Source: Bacteroidales bacterium (GTDB lineage Bacteria > Bacteroidota > Bacteroidia > Bacteroidales > Bacteroidaceae). Taken from it: a stretch of DNA of 19,580 nt. This document shows, in pieces, positions 13,696-19,580 of the stretch. The stretch's first letter is position 1; the number at the start of each line of letters is the position of its first letter. The position numbers and the translations under genes are program-made. The stretch lies in contig SFPF01000036.1 of NCBI GenBank assembly GCA_004552155.1, positions 1 to 19,580 of the forward strand, in the 5' to 3' direction. Below the pieces are notes generated by a model that was given only the letters and a program-made list of their open reading frames with translations, made no database searches and was not told the DNA's origin.

Positions 13696-16121
13696 ATGAC
13701 ATCCATAAAGAACAAGCCTAATGCAGAGGGAACTGCCGTGCGGCGCATTATCCCGGAAAACGCAATGAGTATCCGCGGGGGGCGGTAACCCTTTACCTGC
13801 TCTCCACGCCGAAAGGATACGTGCGGACCACCTCCATCATGGTGAAGAGCAGCGGCGAGAAATCGAACGAGATAAAACTCATCGAGGAATTGGGCGTGAG
13901 CAATATATCCTCGAATATTTCCGACGAAATCGTTGCTGTGCACTCCCCCGCCGTGATTGCGGAACTGGTGAAACGCCTGCGTCTCGAAGTGAGCTACTAC
14001 TCGCCCGGCGTGCTACGCAACGAGCCCTGCTATGCAGAAACTCTGCCCGTGGAGGCGGAGTTTCACGACTTGGGCGAAAACGCGTTTGCCGGCTTCACCA
14101 TCGCCCTTAACGGCGACGGCACAGCCGAACTGACTGATTTCGAGCAAAACGGAGAAAAGAAACCGGGAAACTTGCAAGCTAAGGTGGGCAAGACTTACAA
14201 AACGCCCATCGGCAGAATTTCGCTGAAGCCCACCTTGTATTACGACAAGGCAAAATCGGAGAAAATCATAGTGAAGCGCAGCGGCTATGCCGCTGCCGCA
14301 CAGCATTTCGGCAGCCTCATCTCGGCGGCATTGCAGCCTGGCACGCGCAATATTATCGACATCACCTGTGTGGACAATTCCATTCCCCGCGCTGACAACA
14401 TTTTGCGCACCATCGTGAGCATCTACAACGAGAACTGGGTGAAAAACCGCAACCAGGTGAACATCTCCACCAACGAGTTTATCCGCGAGCGCATAGCCGT
14501 GCTTGAATCGGAACTGGGTACTGTGGAAAGCAACCTCGCATCGTACAAAAGCGCCCACAGAATGGTGGACGTAGAACAAATGGCCACCTCAGCCTACGAC
14601 AAAGAAAACACAGCCCTCGCCGAGCAGCAGGACATTGAGAATAAGACGTACATGATACGCTATGTGCGCAATTACGTGAAAGACCCCGCGCACGCCAAGC
14701 AACTCATACCTGCCGGTACGGGCATAGACAACTCTGAAATCGAAGCCCAAATAGCGGAATTTAACACAAAAGTGCTGGAAAGGACCAACCTTGTGTCGAA
14801 CTCGAGCGAGCAGAACCCTCTGGTGGCGGATATCGACGTGACGCTGAAAAACCTAAGGAGCTCAATCATCAAATCGCTCGACAACGCCGAAACAACCCTC
14901 AACTCGCGGCTTAAGATCATACAATCGTCACGCGACGAGGCGCAAAATCAAATAAGCGAGGCACCGCAGCATCAGAACCACCTGCTTTCCATCGAAAGGC
15001 AGCAAAAAGTTAAGGAAACGCTATATCTCTTCTTGCTGCAAAAGCGGGAGGAAAACGAGTTGAGCCAGGCGTTCACCGCTTACAACACGCAGCTTATCGC
15101 CGCGCCTTGGGGCAGCGCCGCACCGGCATTTCCAAATGAAAAACGCCTCATTCTCCTTGCTTTCGCCATAGGAGTGGCTTTGCCCGCCGCTTATTTCATC
15201 ATCAAAGAAATGAGCGACACGAAGGTGCGCGGGCGCAAAGACTTCGAGAATCTCACGATCCCTTACGTGGGCGAACTGCCGCTGTGGAGGGCACCGAAGG
15301 GAGAAAAGCTGGAAAAGGAATACAACTTTGTGGTGAAGTTGCATAGCCGCGACATCACCAACGAGGCATACCGCGTGGTGCGCACGAACCTCGAATATAT
15401 GACAGGGGTGGAAAAGAATTGCAAGGTGATCATGCTCACCTCTTTCAACCCTGGTTCGGGCAAGACGTTCATCACCGCCAACCTTGGGGCATCGTTTGCC
15501 ATCAGGGGCAGCCGCGTCGTCTGCATCGACCTCGACTTGCGCCGTGGCTCGCTTTCGGAGTTTGTAGACAAGCCCTCGCCGGGCCTTACTGACTATCTCA
15601 GCGGTAAGGAAGACGCCTTTGAGCATCTCATCGTGCGGCATTCGCTCAACGCAAACGCCGATGCCGACAATAAGGACGGCGATGTGCCCCACCTTGACTT
15701 CCTGCCAATCGGCAAAATACCGCCCAACCCCACGGAACTGCTCTATTCGCCCCGCCTGATGTCAATGATGGAAGCCCTGCAGCAGCAATACGACTACATT
15801 TTCCTGGACTGCCCGCCCGTAGACATCGTGGCCGATGCCACCATCATTAGCCATATCGTAGACATCACGCTCTTCGTAATCCGCTCGGGGCTTATGGACC
15901 GCAGCATGCTGCCTGAACTGCAAAAGGACTACGACGACAAGAAATACAACAATATGGCCCTGCTGCTCAACGGCACGAGTGCCGAACACCGCTATGGCTA
16001 CCATCGCTACGGCTATGGCAGGTATGGATATGGGCGCTACGGGTATGGGCGATATGGGTATGGCAAATACGGCTACGGACGCTACGGCTATGGCTACGGA
16101 CATAGCAAGAAGAAAAAATAA
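13696..16121 (+). pseudogene. wzc: Wzc-type tyrosine autokinase / co-polymerase, frame broken at the first membrane helix
   Basis: ATG 13696 opens a short frame (MTSIKNKPNAEGTAVRRIIP...) that stops at TAA 13786-13788. Directly before that stop the next frame already reads AVTLYLLSTPKGYVRTTSIM, the end of the first membrane helix and start of the Wzz domain. The body of that helix is missing, with the frame lost around the G-run near 13775. From GTG 13821 766 codons are open: a periplasmic domain with long helices, a second membrane helix (RLILLAFAIGVALPAAYFII, about 15155-15210), a P-loop kinase with Walker A NPGSGKTF (about 15448-15471), Walker A' VVCIDLDLRR, Walker B YDYIFLDCPP (about 15790-15819), and a tyrosine-rich tail. 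Wzc regulates polymer length and export by cyclic tyrosine phosphorylation. Without the first helix a product begun at 13821 should not insert properly. An assembly error at the G-rich junction is a serious alternative. Confidence 0.82.
15990..16094 (+). repeat. 15-bp tandem repeat encoding (R/K)YGY(G/H), 7 units, in the Wzc tail
   Basis: Seven 15-base units run in frame without gaps, each encoding Arg or Lys, Tyr, Gly, Tyr, then Gly or His, and a YGHS ending follows. This puts 15 tyrosines in the last 40 or so residues, the autophosphorylation cluster of Wzc kinases. Codons vary between units (TAT/TAC, GGC/GGA/GGG), so the array is old or has drifted, but its length could still vary by recombination. 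Confidence 0.9.
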
Positions 16122-16147
16122 GACCTATAAAAAAACATACAGGCATT

Positions 16148-17317
16148 ATGATTTGTCCGTCAACCTTAGCGAGGCACCTACGGGGCAAATGGCAGAAGTT
16201 GCTCGACATAGCCGTCGATGCCATTGCTCCGCTGCTTCCCCTCCAGCGTAAGGTTGTATTTGACAACTTCGGCGGGCGCGGCATGGGCGACGACCCCAAG
16301 TATATTGCGCTTTATCTCAAAAAGCATTACCCCAAAGCGCGGCTCATCTGGCTGGCCGCCAACCCGCAGGAAGATTTTCCCGAAGGCATAGAACCCATAC
16401 GGATTTATTCGCGCAAGGCACGCTATCATCTATATACAGCAAAAGTGTGGGTGGACAACTTCAAGTCGCTGCCTAAACCCGAGAAGCGCACGGGACAATT
16501 CTACATTCAGACATGGCACGGCGGCATTCTCGGACTTAAACAGGCGGAGGCTCAAGTGGAAGAACAGCTTGCTCCAGCTTATGTGGCGGCTGCGAATAGA
16601 GATGCGCAGATGACCGACCTGATGTATTCGGACAACGACTTTGTACGCAACATTTTTCAGACTTCTTTCTGGTACAACGGCCCTGTATTGAAAAAGAATC
16701 TGCCGCGCCTCGCCCCCATATTACATCCTGCCGAGGGACTGCGCGCAGAAATACAGAAGAAGCTGCACATACCGCCCGAGAAGAAAATGCTGCTCTATGC
16801 GCCCACTTTCAGGCAGAACAACGAGGCTTCGCTTTATTTCTGGAATTACGAAAAGGTGTTGGAGGCCATGGCCCGACGCTTCGGCCAATCCTACGTGCTG
16901 CTGCTCCGCTTGCATCCCAACGTTGCGAAACTGGCAGAAGGGTTCAGATACTCAGACCATGTAATCCCTGCTTCCAGCTATCCTGACATGCAGGAACTCA
17001 TCACGGCGGCCGACGCGTTGATAACAGACTATTCTTCAACGGCATTCGACTGCGCCATCACCCGCAAGCCGGTGTTCCTGTACGGGCCAGACCTGACAGA
17101 TTATCTGGCAAGGGAACGCAGCCTTGCGGTGGACCTCAAAGAACTTCCTTTCAAGATTAACGCTACAATCGAAGAACTTTGCGCAGACATAGCCAACTTC
17201 TCGCCGATGGCCTATAACCGCAACGTAGACGCATTTTTCAATAAAATCGGTTTGGAAGAGAACGGCGAAGGCGACAGGCAAATCGCCGAAATCATAGCAA
17301 AGCAACTCGATTTATAA
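16148..17317 (+). CDS. CDP-glycerol glycerophosphotransferase-like protein (TagB/TagF family)
   Basis: A 389-residue GT-B fold enzyme. Visible family elements are VVFDNFGGRGMGDDPKYIA (about 36-54), the TWHGG motif (T122-G126) with the following LGLK, YAPTFR (217-222), RLHPN (254-258) and ITDYSSTAFDCA (DYSST 294-298). In TagB/TagF the histidines of the TWHG and RLHP motifs and the DYSS segment make the active site and bind the CDP-glycerol phosphate. The usual product is one or many glycerol-phosphate units on a lipid-linked primer. In Bacteroidota such enzymes occur in polysaccharide loci and may transfer other CDP-activated polyols or decorate glycans. ATG 16148 lies 26 bases after wzc and suits the amphipathic N-terminus (KWQKLLDIAVDAIAPLL), which could bind the membrane. 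The ABC exporter genes follow. Confidence 0.85.
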   Translation: MICPSTLARHLRGKWQKLLDIAVDAIAPLLPLQRKVVFDNFGGRGMGDDPKYIALYLKKHYPKARLIWLAANPQEDFPEGIEPIRIYSRKARYHLYTAKVWVDNFKSLPKPEKRTGQFYIQTWHGGILGLKQAEAQVEEQLAPAYVAAANRDAQMTDLMYSDNDFVRNIFQTSFWYNGPVLKKNLPRLAPILHPAEGLRAEIQKKLHIPPEKKMLLYAPTFRQNNEASLYFWNYEKVLEAMARRFGQSYVLLLRLHPNVAKLAEGFRYSDHVIPASSYPDMQELITAADALITDYSSTAFDCAITRKPVFLYGPDLTDYLARERSLAVDLKELPFKINATIEELCADIANFSPMAYNRNVDAFFNKIGLEENGEGDRQIAEIIAKQLDL

Positions 17318-17341
17318 CAAAATGCACATTTTAAATATAGC

Positions 17342-18199
17342 ATGAAACATACGGCAGACAACGACTGGGACCTGATTATCGAACCGCGCAAGCGGCTACT
17401 CAGCATCGACTTCGCCGAGATATGGCGCTACCGCGACCTATTTAGGCAATACGTCAAGCGTGACTTGGTCACCGTGTACAAGCAAACGATTTTCGGACCA
17501 TTATGGTTTTTCTTCAATCCTATCTTCACAACCATAATGTATATGTTTGTCTTTTCCACTCTGGCAGGCATCGGCACCGGCGACATACCGCCCGCAGTGT
17601 TCTATATGAGCGGCAACCTGTTTTGGACTTATTTCACCACCTGTTTCACTACCGGGCAAACCACGCTGACGGCCAACCAGAGCGTATTCAGCAAGGTATA
17701 TTTCCCGCGCCTCGTAGCTCCGCTATCTGGCATCACGTCAGGATTTTTCAAGACCGTGATACAGGTCATCCCGTTGGCAGCTATATATATATATTATGTA
17801 GCGCAGGGCGTACCGATGCGCTTCACGTGGGAAGCACTCCTGCTGCCCTTCTTAATCATCCTCATTGCGCTGATGGGACTCGGCTTCGGGCTGATCGTCT
17901 CTGCACTGACCGTGAAATACCGCGACCTGAACAATCTCGTGACCTTCGGCCTGCAACTATGGATGTATGTCACCCCGGTGATCTACCCCGTGGATATCAC
18001 GAGCGACCGAACCCTCTCGCTTCTGCTGAAGCTGAACCCGCTGCAGGGCATCTTCACTGATTTCAGGTACATGATTACGGGCATGGGACACATGGATTGG
18101 CCGGGACTGCTCTATTCCACGCTCTTTACCCTCACCATTCTCTTCCTCGGCATCATCGTTTTCAACAAGCAGGAACGAACTTTCATGGACACAATATAA
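17342..18199 (+). CDS. wzm: Wzm-type ABC-2 transporter permease
   Basis: A 285-residue integral membrane protein of the ABC-2 permease family that exports O-antigen, capsule or teichoic acid. After a cytoplasmic N-terminus (about residues 1-45: DLIIEPRKRLLSIDFAEIWRYRDLF), the amphipathic segment VKRDLVTVYKQTIFGPLWFF and about six membrane helices follow. LWMYVTPVIYPVD (about 208-220) and LNPLQGIFTDFRY (about 237-249) are the conserved parts seen in Wzm/TagG/RfbA permeases. It works as a dimer with the ATPase encoded next, at the inner membrane. ATG 17342 follows the glycerophosphotransferase gene by 24 bases, and wzt starts 21 bases after its stop. It is intact, and its length is typical for the family. 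Confidence 0.92.
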   Translation: MKHTADNDWDLIIEPRKRLLSIDFAEIWRYRDLFRQYVKRDLVTVYKQTIFGPLWFFFNPIFTTIMYMFVFSTLAGIGTGDIPPAVFYMSGNLFWTYFTTCFTTGQTTLTANQSVFSKVYFPRLVAPLSGITSGFFKTVIQVIPLAAIYIYYVAQGVPMRFTWEALLLPFLIILIALMGLGFGLIVSALTVKYRDLNNLVTFGLQLWMYVTPVIYPVDITSDRTLSLLLKLNPLQGIFTDFRYMITGMGHMDWPGLLYSTLFTLTILFLGIIVFNKQERTFMDTI

Positions 18200-18220
18200 T
18201 AAAAAGCACGCTTTCTAATC

Positions 18221-19492
18221 ATGAACAATATAGCCATATCCTTCGAGCACGTCAGCAAAATGTACCAACTGGGCGTAGTGGGCACAGGAACGCTTTCGCG
18301 CGACATCCACCGCTGGTGGGTGCGTGACGTGCTCAAAAAAGGCGACCCCTACCTGATGATTGGACAAACTAACGACCGAAGCACGAAAGGCGATAGCGAC
18401 ATCGTATATGCGCTCCGCGACATCGACTTCGACGTGCCGCAAGGTGAGGTCGTTGGGATTATCGGGCGCAACGGCGCAGGCAAGTCTACCCTGCTGAAAC
18501 TGCTGAGCCGCATCACCGCACCGACAACGGGCAAAATAAAGACAAGGGGGCGCATCGCCTCGCTGCTCGAAGTGGGCACGGGCTTCCACTCGGAACTCAC
18601 GGGGCGCGAAAACATCTACCTCAATGGCAGCATCATGGGTATGACCAAGAAAGAAATCGACCGCAAACTGGATGCCATCGTCGACTTCGCCGGTGTGGAG
18701 CGCTATATCGACACGCCCGTAAAACGCTATTCGTCGGGCATGCAAGTAAGGTTAGGGTTCGCAGTCGCCGCATTCCTGGAACCCGAGATACTGGTTGTGG
18801 ACGAAGTGCTCGCCGTGGGCGACGCGGAGTTCCAAAAGAAGGCCATCGGAAAAATGAAAGAGGTGAGCCAAGGCGGCGGCCGCACCGTGCTCTTCGTGAG
18901 CCACAACATGGCAAGCGTGCGCAACCTTTGCAACACGGGCATCGTGCTGAAAAACGGCATGGTGGATTTCAAAGGCAATATCAACGACGCCATCGACCAC
19001 TACCTGGCCACCGACACCGTTGTCAGCACCGACCTGATAAAAGACGGCATCAAAATGAAGCAATCATATATCACCGTCAAAGATATCCGTATCAACGGCA
19101 CCGACAAAACAGAGAGCGACATCGTGAACAACCAAGAATATATGGAGGTGTACGTAAGCGGTCACTCGGAAATGCCCTTCAAGGGCAACCTCCGGCTGCG
19201 CTTCCGCAACATGGCGGGAGTGCCGATGGCTTCGTTCTCGCCCGGACACTACAATGGAGCGGTACGCGAGTTTCCTAAGGGAGATTTCGAGATATCTTAC
19301 AAAATAGCGCTACCCAAGTACATGGCCCAAGGCGATTACCTCATCGACTGCATCCTCTACCAGCCCCGCACGCAGTCGTTCTTCGAGGCTCCTGGCTGCA
19401 TGAAACTGCACGTGCACGGCAGCATGGACGACACCTGCATCTTCATCGAAACCCGCGACGAAGGTTTTGCGGGACTCGAAGTCTTGCAATAA
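18221..19492 (+). CDS. wzt: Wzt-type ABC transporter ATP-binding protein with C-terminal carbohydrate-binding domain
   Basis: A 423-residue ATPase with all nucleotide-binding motifs: Walker A GRNGAGKST (82-90), Q-loop-region EVGTGFHSELTGRENIYLNG (about 117-136), signature YSSGMQ (170-175), Walker B ILVVDE (190-195) and the switch histidine SHN (His228). The long segment before the Walker A and LEVGTGF are typical of Wzt/TagH ATPases. Residues from about 275 to the end form a beta-rich domain (LRLRFRNMAGVPMASFSPGH, YLIDCILYQPR), the extra domain that in some Wzt proteins binds the non-reducing terminus of the finished glycan. This suggests export of completed chains with a recognisable terminal group. 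It is intact and 21 bases downstream of wzm. Confidence 0.92.
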   Translation: MNNIAISFEHVSKMYQLGVVGTGTLSRDIHRWWVRDVLKKGDPYLMIGQTNDRSTKGDSDIVYALRDIDFDVPQGEVVGIIGRNGAGKSTLLKLLSRITAPTTGKIKTRGRIASLLEVGTGFHSELTGRENIYLNGSIMGMTKKEIDRKLDAIVDFAGVERYIDTPVKRYSSGMQVRLGFAVAAFLEPEILVVDEVLAVGDAEFQKKAIGKMKEVSQGGGRTVLFVSHNMASVRNLCNTGIVLKNGMVDFKGNINDAIDHYLATDTVVSTDLIKDGIKMKQSYITVKDIRINGTDKTESDIVNNQEYMEVYVSGHSEMPFKGNLRLRFRNMAGVPMASFSPGHYNGAVREFPKGDFEISYKIALPKYMAQGDYLIDCILYQPRTQSFFEAPGCMKLHVHGSMDDTCIFIETRDEGFAGLEVLQ

Positions 19493-19510
19493 ACAGTACT
19501 TCAGAATTAA

Positions 19511-19580
19511 ATGCAAAAAGTAAAAATTGCATTCGTAGACTTCTGGGACAACTTCGACAAGGAGGGATTCGTCTGCACAC
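19511..19580 (+). CDS. start of a probable GT10-type (alpha-1,3-fucosyltransferase-like) glycosyltransferase, cut by the window end
   Basis: ATG 19511 lies 18 bases after the wzt stop and starts MQKVKIAFVDFWDNFDKEGF. Bacterial GT10 fucosyltransferases often begin K-I-x-F-V-D-F-W with an acidic/Phe-rich follow-up, which this resembles strongly for its length. Only 23 codons are visible and no catalytic residue is included, so the call rests on the N-terminal pattern and the operon context alone. Confidence 0.5.
   Translation, partial: MQKVKIAFVDFWDNFDKEGFVCT

Overview
This looks like Bacteroidota DNA, most likely Prevotellaceae. The support is: promoter boxes of the TAnnTTTG type, a UpxY-type antiterminator at the head of a polysaccharide operon, a Wzc kinase ending in a (R/K)YGYG tail, an exporter with repeated SLBB domains, and a LysM/periplasmic-binding-like protein followed by a PorT-like beta-barrel. 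Genus is inferred from remembered family sequences; no search was run. Coding DNA is mostly GC-rich. The partial gene at the left edge (about 35% GC over its first 240 bases, hand count) and the intergenic regions are AT-rich.

Layout. (1) 1-381, end of a rhamnosyltransferase-like GT2. (2) 597-8751, plus strand: a broken SLBB exporter, Wzx-type flippase, Wzz-type chain-length protein, EpsG/Wzy-type polymerase, GT2, and a secreted glycoside-hydrolase-like protein. (3) 8732-11153, minus strand: a broken LysM/binding-protein gene, a beta-barrel outer membrane protein and a small conserved-looking protein, with overlapping ends. (4) 11154-12123, a divergent regulatory region full of repeats: a 34-bp direct repeat, a 58-bp palindrome shared with another site, and a roughly 160-bp imperfect palindrome carrying symmetrical TTACAAA-N-TTTGTAA sites. 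(5) 12124-19580, plus strand: UpxY antiterminator, Wza lipoprotein, broken Wzc kinase, CDP-glycerol glycerophosphotransferase-like protein, Wzm/Wzt ABC exporter, and the start of a probable GT10 fucosyltransferase.

The two plus-strand clusters describe surface polysaccharide synthesis. The first has a complete set of Wzx/Wzy parts. The second joins Wza/Wzc, normally partners of Wzy systems, to a Wzm/Wzt ABC exporter and a teichoic-acid-type polymerase-like enzyme.

The most unusual property is a set of short deletions that break reading frames inside otherwise well-conserved genes: two in the SLBB exporter, one in wzc at its first membrane segment, and one near the 3' end of the LysM gene. 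In each case conserved sequence continues in another frame right after the break, with an expected stretch of family sequence missing. They may be real decay or deletion-type variation, or assembly errors; reads across the junctions would decide. I did not find a clearly new defence or mobile system here.
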